Assembly: GCA_959019945.1 (NCBI GenBank)
Contig: CAUEQD010000010.1
Span: 22,681 to 86,680, forward strand
From: an uncultured Collinsella sp.
GTDB lineage: Bacteria > Actinomycetota > Coriobacteriia > Coriobacteriales > Coriobacteriaceae
Length of the DNA stretch: 64,000 nt
Direction: 5' to 3'
Part shown: piece by piece, positions 56,740 through 64,000 of the stretch
How the letters are laid out: each line of letters starts with the position of its first letter
How positions within the stretch are numbered: position 1 is the first letter of the stretch
Position numbers and translations under genes: made by a program
Notes under the pieces: model-generated
Databases searched by the model: none
The model's input: the letters and a program-made list of their open reading frames with translations, nothing else
What the model was told of the DNA's origin: nothing

Positions 56740-58218
56740 ATGACTGAGACCGCTAAGAAAAAGCGCGGTATGCCTTCATCGTTCACCATTCTTCTAGCTC
56801 TGCTGGCAATTGTTGCAGTGATTACCGTTATCGTCTCCGGCACGTCCGGCGGCGCGGTTACTGCAGCCCGCCTGAGCGATTTCTGCACCGCCCCGATCCT
56901 GGGCTTCGCTGACGCTCTGCCCGTCTGCCTCTTCGTTATGATCCTGGGCGGCTTCCTCGGTATGATGACCGAGACCGGCGCTCTGGACAACGGCATCGCC
57001 GTTCTGGTGCAGAAGCTTAAGGGCAACGAGATCATGCTCGTTCCTGTCCTTATGCTCATCTTCTCCCTCGGTGGTACCACCTATGGTATGTGCGAGGAGA
57101 CCGTTCCCTTCTACGCCCTGCTCGCCGCTACCATGATGGCCGCTGGCTTCGACCCCATGGTCGGCGCCGCTACCGTCCTGCTCGGCGCTGGCTGCGGCTG
57201 CCTGGGCTCCACGGTTAACCCGTTCGCCGTCGGCGCTGCCGTCGACGCTCTGACCGGCGTTGGCATTGAGGTCAACCAGTCCATCATCATCGGCCTCGGT
57301 GCCGTCCTGTGGATTGTCACTACCGCTATGTCCATCGTCTTCGTGATGAACTATGCCAAGAAGGTCAAGGCTGACAAGGGTTCCACCATCCTGTCGATGC
57401 AGGAGCTCAAGGACGCCGAAGAGGCTCACGGCAAGGCTGCTTCCGAGGTCCACAAGGAGGTCAAGCTCACCGGTCGTCAGAAGGGTGTTCTGATCGCCTT
57501 CGCCTTCACCTTCGTCGTCATGATCGTCGGCTTCATTCCGCTGGCCGACCTCAACGAGGGCGTCGCCAACTTCTTCGACGCTGGCGCTGTCTACGACGCC
57601 GACGGTAACGCCGTCGTCCAGGGCTGGTCTGCCCTGATCACCGGCCTGCCCATTGGCCAGTGGTACTTCGACGAGGCTTCCACCTGGTTCTTCCTCATGG
57701 CCGTCCTGATCGGTATCATCGGTGGCCTGTCCGAGAAGCAGATCGTTAACACCTTCATCACCGGCGCTGCCGACATGATGTCCGTTGTTCTCGTCATCGC
57801 CCTCGCCCGTGGCATCTCCGTCCTCATGGCTAACACCGGCCTCGACGTCTTCGTCCTCGACGCTGCCGCCAATGCCCTGGCTGGCCTGTCCGGCGTAATC
57901 TTCGCTCCCATGAGCTTCCTGGTCTACTTCGGCCTGTCCTTCCTGATCCCCTCGACCTCCGGTATGGCCACCGTCTCCATGCCCATCATGGGACCGCTGG
58001 CTGTTAAGCTCGGCTTCTCGCCCGAGGTCATGGTCATGATCTTCTCCGCCGCCATCGGTGTCGTGAACCTGTTCACCCCGACCTCCGGCGCCATCATGGG
58101 CGGTCTCGCCCTGGCCAAGATCGAGTGGACGACCTGGCTCAAGTTTGCCCTTAAGCTCATCGTCGCGCTCTCCGTCGTCTGCGCCGTCATCCTGACCGTC
58201 GCCTGCGTGCTGCTCTAA
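56740..58218 (+). CDS. YfcC-family transporter, probable arginine/ornithine carrier
   Basis: A 492-residue membrane protein with about 12 segments in the YfcC/short-chain-fatty-acid-like (C4-dicarboxylate uptake C) superfamily. Repeated pore-type loops are visible in GGTTYGMCEETVPFYALL and PSTSGMATVSMPIMGPL. Relatives next to arginine deiminase genes exchange arginine for ornithine, so an ArcD-like antiporter role is likely (inference). ATG 56740 follows GGGGGGATGAGAACC; ATG 56731 is too close to the same site. Highly biased codons match arcA and arcB. Confidence 0.85.
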   Translation: MTETAKKKRGMPSSFTILLALLAIVAVITVIVSGTSGGAVTAARLSDFCTAPILGFADALPVCLFVMILGGFLGMMTETGALDNGIAVLVQKLKGNEIMLVPVLMLIFSLGGTTYGMCEETVPFYALLAATMMAAGFDPMVGAATVLLGAGCGCLGSTVNPFAVGAAVDALTGVGIEVNQSIIIGLGAVLWIVTTAMSIVFVMNYAKKVKADKGSTILSMQELKDAEEAHGKAASEVHKEVKLTGRQKGVLIAFAFTFVVMIVGFIPLADLNEGVANFFDAGAVYDADGNAVVQGWSALITGLPIGQWYFDEASTWFFLMAVLIGIIGGLSEKQIVNTFITGAADMMSVVLVIALARGISVLMANTGLDVFVLDAAANALAGLSGVIFAPMSFLVYFGLSFLIPSTSGMATVSMPIMGPLAVKLGFSPEVMVMIFSAAIGVVNLFTPTSGAIMGGLALAKIEWTTWLKFALKLIVALSVVCAVILTVACVLL

Positions 58219-58283
58219 GTACCCAACGGGTACCCCACGGAAACCTTGACGATCCTGTAGAGGATCACCTGGTCATCGTCTGT

Positions 58284-58351
58284 CCGGTGGGGTCAACCCA
58301 CCGGTAGACTCCTACCTTTAGCCCCCTCCCGTTCCGTGCGCGGGAGGGGGC
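58284..58351 (+). terminator. Tandem hairpins after the transporter gene
   Basis: CCGGTGGG/CCCACCGG (58284-58304) and GCCCCCTCCC/GGGAGGGGGC (58321-58351) are two strong stems in a row. Together they probably end the arginine operon. Confidence 0.65.
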
Positions 58352-58359
58352 GCACTTAT

Positions 58360-58386
58360 GTTGCGCGGTTCTACGAACCGCGCAAC
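58360..58386. repeat. Perfect hairpin GTTGCGCGGTTC
   Basis: GTTGCGCGGTTC and GAACCGCGCAAC with a TAC loop, 12 bp, no T run. It stands between the operon terminator and the nested repeat at 58400. Confidence 0.5.
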
Positions 58387-58399
58387 CAGTCGACGCTGC

Positions 58400-58499
58400 G
58401 CGCCGCCCAGGACGACAATTTGTCATTCAAAAGGCAAGGCATGACCAAAAGGTCTATGCCTCGCCTTTTTCATGCCAACTTGTACGTCCTGGACGGCGC
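58400..58499 (-). repeat. Nested inverted-repeat element, family A, copy 3
   Basis: Outer arms GCGCCGCCCAGGAC and GTCCTGGACGGCGC (one mismatch); second stem TTGGCAT/ATGACAA on the minus strand; inner hairpin GGCATAGACC/GGTCATGCC with a TTTT loop, nearly the same as at 5125. Core 58423-58473 is 51 bases. No gene lies in 58500-58640, where two short related stretches (TTTCCATTGTTGGTGCAGAG, TTTCCATTATTGATACAAAG) repeat. Confidence 0.7.
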
Positions 58500-58646
58500 T
58501 CGCTGTCCGTCCTCTGCCTGCGGCGCTTTCCATTGTTGGTGCAGAGGGCGCTTTGCCTACTCTGGCGGGCTTTCGCTGGCTTATGCTCAACCTGCGACGT
58601 TTCCATTATTGATACAAAGGCCAGGTTTGTTTGAACCAAAAAGGGG

Positions 58647-58715
58647 AAGTTGCGGTGGAATAGTTCCTGTTTGGCCGTCTTGAGGGGTTAAACGGGAACT
58701 ATTTCACCGCAACTT
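58647..58715. repeat. Inverted repeat upstream of the DUF1846 gene
   Basis: 26-base arms (58647-58672 and 58690-58715, starting AAGTTGCGGTG) pair with two mismatches around a 17-base loop. Confidence 0.65.
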
Positions 58716-58822
58716 ATCGATGGCGTGTTTGGTTGGTGCCAGTTGATTGCTTGGGCGTTGGGGAGGGTCTGCTCCGTTATAATCGCCTAGAACATTAATT
58801 GGAAACGGGACGGGAGCCATAC

Positions 58823-60304
58823 ATGCGCCAGGGTTTCGACAACGCGAAGTATATCGAGCTGCAGGCCGCTCACATTAAGGAGCGCATCTCACAGTTTGGC
58901 GGCAAGCTCTATTTGGAGTTTGGCGGCAAGCTGTTCGATGACTATCATGCGAGCCGCGTGCTGCCGGGTTTTGAACCGGACAGCAAGTTCCGCATGCTCA
59001 AGAGCATCGCCGACGATGTCGAGGTTATCATCGCGATCAACGCGAACCACATCGAGAAAAACAAGGCTCGCGGTGACCTTGGCATTACCTATGACGAGGA
59101 TGTGCTGCGCCTGGTTGACTTGTTCCGCGGCAACGGCTTTGCCGTCGCGGCTGTGGTCATCACCCAGTACGCCGGCCAGCCTGCTGCCGATGTGTTCCGC
59201 AACCGCCTGAACGCGCTCGGCATTCCCGCCAAGCTGCACTATCCCATCGAGGGCTACCCGCACGATGTCGATCTGATCGTGTCCGACGATGGCTACGGCA
59301 AGAACGAGTTTGTCGAGACCACGCGTCCGCTCGTTGTCGTGACGGCACCCGGCCCCGGCTCGGGCAAGCTCGCCACTTGCCTCTCGCAGCTGTATCACGA
59401 GCATAAGCACGGTACCGCCGCCGGCTATGCCAAGTTCGAGACCTTCCCGGTCTGGAATCTTCCTCTGACGCATCCGGTCAATATTGCCTACGAGGCCGCC
59501 ACGGCTGACCTCGACGACGCCAATATCATCGATTCGTTCCACCTTGAGGCCTACAACAAGACCACGGTCAACTACAACCGCGACGTCGAGGCCTTCCCGG
59601 TGGTCCGTGCTCTGATGGAAAAGATCCTGGGCAAGAGCCCCTATCAGAGTCCTACGGACATGGGCGTCAATATGGTCGGCTTTGCCATCACCGATGACGA
59701 TGCCTGCCGCGACGCTTCCAAGATGGAGATCGTCCGCCGCTACTTTACCGCGGTCGAAAATGTGCGCCGTACCGGCGTGGGCGATGAGCAAGTCGACCGT
59801 CTCAAGATTATTATGAAGAAAGCCGGCATCGATAAGAACTACTCACCGGCGCGCTCGGCGGCCCTCACCAGGGAGCAGCTGACGGGTGGTCCCGTGGGTG
59901 CCATGGTCATGCCCGATGGCTCCGTGGTGACCGGTAAGACCTCCACGCGCCTGGGCGCCGCAAGTTCGCTCATTATGAACGCCCTCAAGCATGTCTCGGG
60001 CGTCGACCTTGAGCTCGAGGTCATTAGCGATGAGGCGATCGAGCCCATCAGCAAGCTCAAGACGCATTTCCTGGGCAGCAAAAACCCTCGCCTCCACACC
60101 GACGAGACGCTTATGGCGCTGTCGATCACCTCGGCCACGAGTGAGACGGCCGCTCGCGTCCTTTCGGGCCTGGAGCAGCTGCGCGGTTGCGATGCCTTCT
60201 TTAGCGTGATTATCTCGCCGACGGACGAGACGGTACTGCGCAAACTGGGTATCAACGTGTGCTGCGAGCCCAAGTTTGAGCGCCGCGGTTTCTTCCACCG
60301 CTAA
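58823..60304 (+). CDS. DUF1846-family protein
   Basis: A 493-residue cytoplasmic protein of the DUF1846 family, common in gut Firmicutes and Actinobacteria, whose function is not established. GFDNAKYIELQAAHIKERI at the start, LYLEFGGKLFDDYHASRVLPGF, and TAPGPGSGKLATCLSQLYHE, a nucleotide-binding-like loop, are visible family blocks. ATG 58823 has CGGGAG upstream; TATAAT at about 58777 is a promoter candidate. Terminator at 60339. Confidence 0.88.
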   Translation: MRQGFDNAKYIELQAAHIKERISQFGGKLYLEFGGKLFDDYHASRVLPGFEPDSKFRMLKSIADDVEVIIAINANHIEKNKARGDLGITYDEDVLRLVDLFRGNGFAVAAVVITQYAGQPAADVFRNRLNALGIPAKLHYPIEGYPHDVDLIVSDDGYGKNEFVETTRPLVVVTAPGPGSGKLATCLSQLYHEHKHGTAAGYAKFETFPVWNLPLTHPVNIAYEAATADLDDANIIDSFHLEAYNKTTVNYNRDVEAFPVVRALMEKILGKSPYQSPTDMGVNMVGFAITDDDACRDASKMEIVRRYFTAVENVRRTGVGDEQVDRLKIIMKKAGIDKNYSPARSAALTREQLTGGPVGAMVMPDGSVVTGKTSTRLGAASSLIMNALKHVSGVDLELEVISDEAIEPISKLKTHFLGSKNPRLHTDETLMALSITSATSETAARVLSGLEQLRGCDAFFSVIISPTDETVLRKLGINVCCEPKFERRGFFHR

Positions 60305-60338
60305 GTTTGAAGCACCGCGGTAATTGCATTGCATTTTG

Positions 60339-60371
60339 GCCGTATCGGGTTGGCGCCCGGTACGGCTTTTT
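60339..60371 (+). terminator. DUF1846 gene terminator
   Basis: GCCGTATCGGG and CCCGGTACGGC (11 bp, one wobble) are followed by TTTTT, 35 bases after the stop. Confidence 0.8.
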
Positions 60372-60560
60372 GATCAATAAAGCGCCTATTTCGGCGAAAA
60401 ATAGCCGTTTACCTGCCTAGAAACAATTTGAGCGGTATACAATAACCGTAACTGTTTCATCCTTAGCGGGATGCCGCATGATGGATATTACCTGCCATCG
60501 TGAGGTGTGTCGGTCGCGCACGGCGCGTTAGATGCTCGTGCTCGGTTTGAGGAGGCTGCT

Positions 60561-60899
60561 ATGGCGGGCAAGGGTCGTGCGAGTGTCAACGATATGAAGC
60601 GTGTTGAGGTGCTGGTGTTGATGGAAATCGACCAGCAAACCGAAGACAATGGCGGGCCGTATGGTTTCTCGCGCAAAACGCTTGCCGAGCGCGTGGGGGT
60701 TTCGCCGTATCGTGCCCGCGCCGCAATCGATCGCTTGGATTCCGAAGGCATGATTGATGTCGTCTCGCGTTATAGCGACGACGGCGGTCAGCTTGCAAAT
60801 GGCATTTGCCTCACCGAACGTGGCGAGTGGTATCTTGAGGGCGTCCGTACCGGCATGCTCGTTCAAGAAATGCTTGAGGACGAGGTTGCTGATCGATAG
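60561..60899 (+). CDS. Winged-helix regulator
   Basis: A 112-residue protein with one winged-helix domain: a helix (SVNDMKRVEVLVLMEID), the HTH (FSRKTLAERVGVSPYRARAAIDRLDSEGMID) and the wing (ISRYSDDGG-like SRYSDDGGQLANGICLTERG). MarR- or PadR-like in general shape; ligand and targets unknown. AGGAGG is 6 bases before ATG 60561; the frame opens earlier at 60507. The 256 bases before it hold the DUF1846 terminator and AT-rich DNA. Confidence 0.75.
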   Translation: MAGKGRASVNDMKRVEVLVLMEIDQQTEDNGGPYGFSRKTLAERVGVSPYRARAAIDRLDSEGMIDVVSRYSDDGGQLANGICLTERGEWYLEGVRTGMLVQEMLEDEVADR

Positions 60900-60922
60900 C
60901 AGCATGTAACCCTTGCCATAGC

Positions 60923-60953
60923 GACGCCGCCTGGGAAACCGGGCGGCGTTTTG
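60923..60953 (+). terminator. Terminator after the winged-helix gene
   Basis: CGCCGCC and GGGCGGCG form a stem followed by TTTTG. Confidence 0.75.
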
Positions 60954-61077
60954 TTTCAAGATTGAGAAATGCAATCGCACGCGAGAAAAATTGCGAACGG
61001 TCCGCGGCGCGAGTATTACAATGAAGACCCGTAAGATGTGGATAAACAACTTCTACGGGAAGCGCAGGTAACTCAAT

Positions 61078-62739
61078 ATGACCAAGCATGTGTTCGTAAC
61101 CGGTGGCGTGGTTTCGTCCCTGGGCAAGGGTATCACCGCGGCCTCGCTGGGCCGTCTGCTCAAGTCGCGTGGCTACAAAGTAACGATGCAGAAGGCCGAC
61201 CCGTATCTGAACGTCGACCCCGGTACCATGAGCCCGTTCCAGCATGGTGAGGTCTTCGTTACCGAGGATGGTTACGAGTCCGACCTGGACCTGGGTCATT
61301 ACGAGCGCTTTATTGATGAGAACCTGACCCGCGATTCCAACTTTACGACCGGTGCCATCTACAAAAGCCTAATCGCCCGCGAGCGTCGCGGCGACTTTTT
61401 GGGCGGTACCGTGCAGGTGATTCCCCACGTCACCAATGCCATTAAGGACAAGTTCCGCCGCATCGAGGAGCAGACCGGCTCCGATGTAGTCATCACCGAG
61501 CTGGGCGGCACGATTGGCGACATCGAGTCCCAGCCGTTTGTCGAGGCCATCCGTCAGTACCGCAAGGAGGCCGGCCCCGAGAACGTCTGCTACATCCACG
61601 TGTCGCTCGTTCCCTATATCGCCGCCGCCCACGAGGTCAAGACCAAGCCCACACAGCATTCCGTCAAGGAGCTCCGCAGCTTTGGCATCCAGCCCGATAT
61701 TATCGTGCTGCGCTCCGACCACCATATCGATGACGCTATCCGCGGAAAGATCGCAAGCTTCTGCGACGTCGACACCGATTGCGTCTTTACCAACGAGGAC
61801 TGCGCGAGCATTTACGATGTTCCGCAGCTGCTTGCCGAGCAGGACTTTGACCTGCGCATTTGCGAGCGCCTGGGTCTGGACCCGCGTGAGCGCGACATGA
61901 GCGAGTGGAACGAGTTCCTGCGCAAACAGAATCACGCCAACCATCACGCCGACAAGGTGAAGATCGCCGTCGTGGGCAAGTACACGCAGCTGCCCGATGC
62001 GTACCTGTCGGTTATCGAGGCCCTGCACCATGCGGGCGTCTTCTACGATCGCCATGTGGACGTCCAGCTGGTCGACGGCGAGAGCCTCGACGAGCAGAAT
62101 GTCTCCGAGGTTCTGGGCGACGCCTCGGGCATCCTGGTCCCCGGCGGCTTTGGCAAGCGCGCCCTGGAGGGCAAGATCCTCGCGGCCGAGTTTGCCCGTG
62201 AGCACAAGATTCCGTATCTGGGCATTTGCCTGGGTATGCAGGTGGCCGTGTGCGAATTTGCGCGCAATGTCGTCGGCCTTGCCGGCGCCAGCTCCTCTGA
62301 GTTCGATCCGGATGGCCCGTATAGTGTCATCGATCTGATGAGCTCGCAGGAGGACGTGACCGAGAAGGGCGGCACCATGCGCCTGGGCGCCTATCCGTGC
62401 AAGCTCGCCGCCGATACCCTTGCTCGCGAGGCATATGGCGAGGAACTCGTCTACGAGCGTCACCGTCACCGCTTTGAGTTCAACAACGCCTTCCGCGACC
62501 AGCTCGAGGACGCCGGTTTGGTTATCTCGGGTCTGTCGCCTGACGAGCGCCTGGTCGAGATGGTCGAGCTGCCGCGCGACGTGCATCCGTGGTATGTGGC
62601 AACCCAGGCTCATCCCGAGTTCAAGAGCCGCCCGACCAACCCGCAGCCGCTGTTCCGCGAGTTCGTACGCGCTTCGATCGGCCAGCACGAGGGTGTCGAC
62701 CGTCTGCAGGTGACGCCCATGAACCTCGCTACGGACTAA
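61078..62739 (+). CDS. pyrG: CTP synthase
   Basis: Makes CTP from UTP, ATP and glutamine. 553 residues with the synthetase domain first (TGGVVSSLGKGITAASLG; PYLNVDPGTMSPFQHGEVFVTEDG; ELGGTIGDIESQPF) and a class I glutaminase domain after about residue 300 with the nucleophile in GICLGMQ and the His/Glu pair near AQAHPEFKSRP-like text (THAHPEF in other species; here QAHPEFKSRP). The start MTKHVFVTGGVV is standard; its RBS is weak (GCAGGTAAC). Followed two bases later by xerD. Confidence 0.97.
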   Translation: MTKHVFVTGGVVSSLGKGITAASLGRLLKSRGYKVTMQKADPYLNVDPGTMSPFQHGEVFVTEDGYESDLDLGHYERFIDENLTRDSNFTTGAIYKSLIARERRGDFLGGTVQVIPHVTNAIKDKFRRIEEQTGSDVVITELGGTIGDIESQPFVEAIRQYRKEAGPENVCYIHVSLVPYIAAAHEVKTKPTQHSVKELRSFGIQPDIIVLRSDHHIDDAIRGKIASFCDVDTDCVFTNEDCASIYDVPQLLAEQDFDLRICERLGLDPRERDMSEWNEFLRKQNHANHHADKVKIAVVGKYTQLPDAYLSVIEALHHAGVFYDRHVDVQLVDGESLDEQNVSEVLGDASGILVPGGFGKRALEGKILAAEFAREHKIPYLGICLGMQVAVCEFARNVVGLAGASSSEFDPDGPYSVIDLMSSQEDVTEKGGTMRLGAYPCKLAADTLAREAYGEELVYERHRHRFEFNNAFRDQLEDAGLVISGLSPDERLVEMVELPRDVHPWYVATQAHPEFKSRPTNPQPLFREFVRASIGQHEGVDRLQVTPMNLATD

Positions 62740-62741
62740 GG

Positions 62742-63683
62742 GTGCCGGCGAATAAGGAACATACCGAAGCTACTCCCTCGTCGCTCGCCGTGGCGGCGGG
62801 GGAGTATCTCGATTACCTCGCGGTCGAGCGGGGTTTGGCGCGCAACACGATTGCGGCCTATCGTCGTGACCTGACGACGTACTGCGCCTATCTGGAGCGG
62901 GCGGGTATTGTGTCTTTTGAAGAGGTGACTCGTCAGGTCGTGGAGGGCTTTGTCGCCGACCGTCGCGATGGGGGCTATTCCGATGCCTCGGTGGAGCGTG
63001 CGCTTGCAGCCGTGAAGGGCCTGCATGCCTTTTTGGTCCGCGATGGGGCTGTAGCCCAAAATCCAACGGCGGCGTTGCGCCTGCCTAAAAAGGCTGAGCG
63101 TTTGCCGGAGTATCTATCGGTGGAGGATGTCTCGGCTCTGCTCGATCAAGACTTCCCCGAGGGCGAGATGGGCTTGCGCGACCATGCCATCTTGGAAGTG
63201 CTCTACGGATGCGGTTTGCGTGTGAGCGAGTTGGTGGGGCTCGATGTGGGCGATATCCATATTGACGATGGCTTTGTACTCGTTCGCGGTAAGGGCTCAA
63301 AGGAACGCCTGTCCCCGCTGGTGGGAAGCGCGGCGCGAGCTCTGATGCTCTATGTAACTGAGGGACGTTCTCGCTTGGCGGCCCATGCCCGCGGAACCGA
63401 GACCTCGGCGGTCTTTTTAAATAAGAACGGACGTCGCCTGTCGCGCCAGGCCGTGCATGCGATATGCGAGCGGTATGGGCGTCAGGTGGGGCTGGTGGGG
63501 CTCCATCCCCATACCTTGCGCCACTCCTTTGCCACCCACATGCTCGCGGGCGGTGCTGACCTGCGTGTGCTGCAGGAGATTTTGGGCCATGCCGATATTT
63601 CGACCACGCAGGTCTACACGCATGTCGACCGCACGCAACTGACCGAGGTCTATCTGGCGGCGCATCCGCTGGCGCATCGTTAA
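62742..63683 (+). CDS. xerD: Tyrosine recombinase XerD
   Basis: Site-specific recombinase resolving chromosome dimers at dif, 313 residues. The N-terminal SAM-like domain (LDYLAVERGLARNTIAAYRRDL) is followed by the catalytic domain: YGCGLRVSELVGLDV has the first Arg, HTLRHSFATHML the His and second Arg, LQEILGHADIS the next His, and TQVYTHVD the nucleophilic Tyr. GTG 62742, two bases after the pyrG stop, is the likely start; translation may be coupled to pyrG. No insertion sequence surrounds it, so a chromosomal Xer role fits. Confidence 0.88.
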   Translation: MPANKEHTEATPSSLAVAAGEYLDYLAVERGLARNTIAAYRRDLTTYCAYLERAGIVSFEEVTRQVVEGFVADRRDGGYSDASVERALAAVKGLHAFLVRDGAVAQNPTAALRLPKKAERLPEYLSVEDVSALLDQDFPEGEMGLRDHAILEVLYGCGLRVSELVGLDVGDIHIDDGFVLVRGKGSKERLSPLVGSAARALMLYVTEGRSRLAAHARGTETSAVFLNKNGRRLSRQAVHAICERYGRQVGLVGLHPHTLRHSFATHMLAGGADLRVLQEILGHADISTTQVYTHVDRTQLTEVYLAAHPLAHR

Positions 63684-63715
63684 CACATCGCTGGCCTGCA
63701 TATTTATAGGTATTT

Positions 63716-63781
63716 GGGGACGGGCCCCAGATTGCTGCGGCGTGCTTTTGCGCGCGCATGGGCAATCTGGGGCCCGTCCCA
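63716..63781. repeat. GGGACGGG-ended inverted repeat after xerD
   Basis: 18-bp perfect arms (GGGACGGGCCCCAGATTG and its inverse) with further pairing inside (TGCGGCGTGC with GCGCGCGCA), followed by TTTTT. It may be the xerD terminator. Confidence 0.7.
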
Positions 63782-63880
63782 TTTTTCGCCACTTGTCGTC
63801 GCGGTGGTGGGCCGCACGTGCCTTGGGTGGGGGAGTTTGGGGGCGATGTGAACGCCATGTAAAAGGACGCAAAAATCGCC

Positions 63881-63895
63881 TCAAGGTCAACTTGA
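63881..63895. promoter_or_regulatory. TCAAG-N5-CTTGA operator-like site
   Basis: TCAAGGTCAACTTGA has the same half-sites and spacing as the site at 15450. It lies upstream of a hairpin and the window edge. Confidence 0.4.
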
Positions 63896-63909
63896 AGGTT
63901 GAGGTTGAA

Positions 63910-63943
63910 AGGCGGGGTGCCACAGGTGGCATCCCGCCTTTGC
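63910..63943. terminator. Hairpin near the window end
   Basis: AGGCGGGGTGCCAC and GTGGCATCCCGCCT form a strong stem followed by TT; function uncertain. Confidence 0.55.
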
Positions 63944-63951
63944 TGTAAACA

Positions 63952-63981
63952 CAACATATTGTGTTTTCGAACATATGCTCG
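63952..63981. promoter_or_regulatory. Palindrome and LexA-like box at the window end
   Basis: AACACAACATATTGTGTT (about 63950-63966) is a palindrome. CGAACATATGCTCG (63968-63981) differs by one base from CGAACATATGTTCG, which fits the actinobacterial LexA (SOS box) pattern CGAAC-N4-GTTCG. The regulated gene probably begins beyond the window. Confidence 0.55.
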
Positions 63982-64000
63982 GGGGTGTTTTACAACATAT

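Noticed and set aside
58454..58639. 61-codon minus-strand frame ending WHEKGEA
   Set aside because: Lies in the repeat-rich spacer and is partly made of the family A hairpin; more likely repeat DNA than a gene.
62742..63683. XerD-like gene as a phage or integrative element integrase
   Set aside because: Neighbour pyrG, XerD-like length and motifs, and no phage genes or attachment-site repeat seen nearby.
1..64000. tRNA or rRNA genes
   Set aside because: No cloverleaf-like or conserved rRNA sequence noticed by eye; a tRNAscan or Infernal search would settle this.

Overview
The window looks like chromosomal DNA from a Coriobacteriia actinobacterium, most likely Collinsella or a close relative. 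That is inferred from the gene set and general style, not from a search. The DNA is fairly GC-rich, ribosome binding sites are strong and purine-rich, and metabolism is fermentative: L-lactate dehydrogenase, two acetate kinases, phosphate acetyltransferase, and an arginine deiminase block with a duplicated arcA. I saw no tRNA, rRNA, CRISPR array or intact transposase.

Layout. 0-10.6 kb: tail of an unknown gene, a PLP aminotransferase, ldh, an Mbeg1-like hydrolase flanked by small repeats, an NdpA-like nucleoid protein, then the lysine/DAP block: lysA-dapA (one continuous frame), dapB and dapH on the minus strand behind a lysine riboswitch, divergent from an N-acetyl-DAP deacetylase. 10.6-16.3 kb: HigBA-type toxin-antitoxin pair, small membrane and FxLYD proteins, HTH regulator, membrane Ser/Thr kinase, secreted peptidoglycan hydrolase-like protein, MOSC protein. 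16.4-18.6 kb: D-aspartate ligase-like ATP-grasp enzyme plus aspartate racemase. 18.6-22.2 kb: ECF transporter (T, fused double ATPase, S) behind a leader peptide with three consecutive Trp codons and an attenuator hairpin. 22.3-29.4 kb: C69 dipeptidase, lipid kinase with a 30-residue membrane protein, RNase D, zinc metallopeptidase, xseA-xseB.

29.5-37.4 kb looks like accessory DNA, AT-richer to the eye: MerR regulator divergent from a type-B carboxylesterase and two paralogous MFS transporters, a HIT protein, a frameshifted LysR gene and another MFS protein. 37.5-41.4 kb: tandem acetate kinases facing pta. 41.6-50.6 kb: glf plus glycosyltransferase, P1 peptidase, maf, DJ-1/PfpI, a 23S rRNA uracil methyltransferase and polyphosphate kinase. 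51-58.2 kb: arginine block arcA1, aminotransferase, arcA2, arcB, transporter; the arcA coding sequences appear identical while their flanks have diverged. 58.8-63.7 kb: DUF1846 protein, winged-helix regulator, pyrG, xerD. The window ends in a probable promoter with a LexA-like box.

The most unusual signal is a set of intergenic nested inverted repeats. Three (5.1, 21.3 and 58.4 kb) share a core and paired stems that change together; two others (43.9 and 44.1 kb) share a different core with the same behaviour. They look like undescribed structured elements, either RNAs or non-autonomous hairpin repeats.
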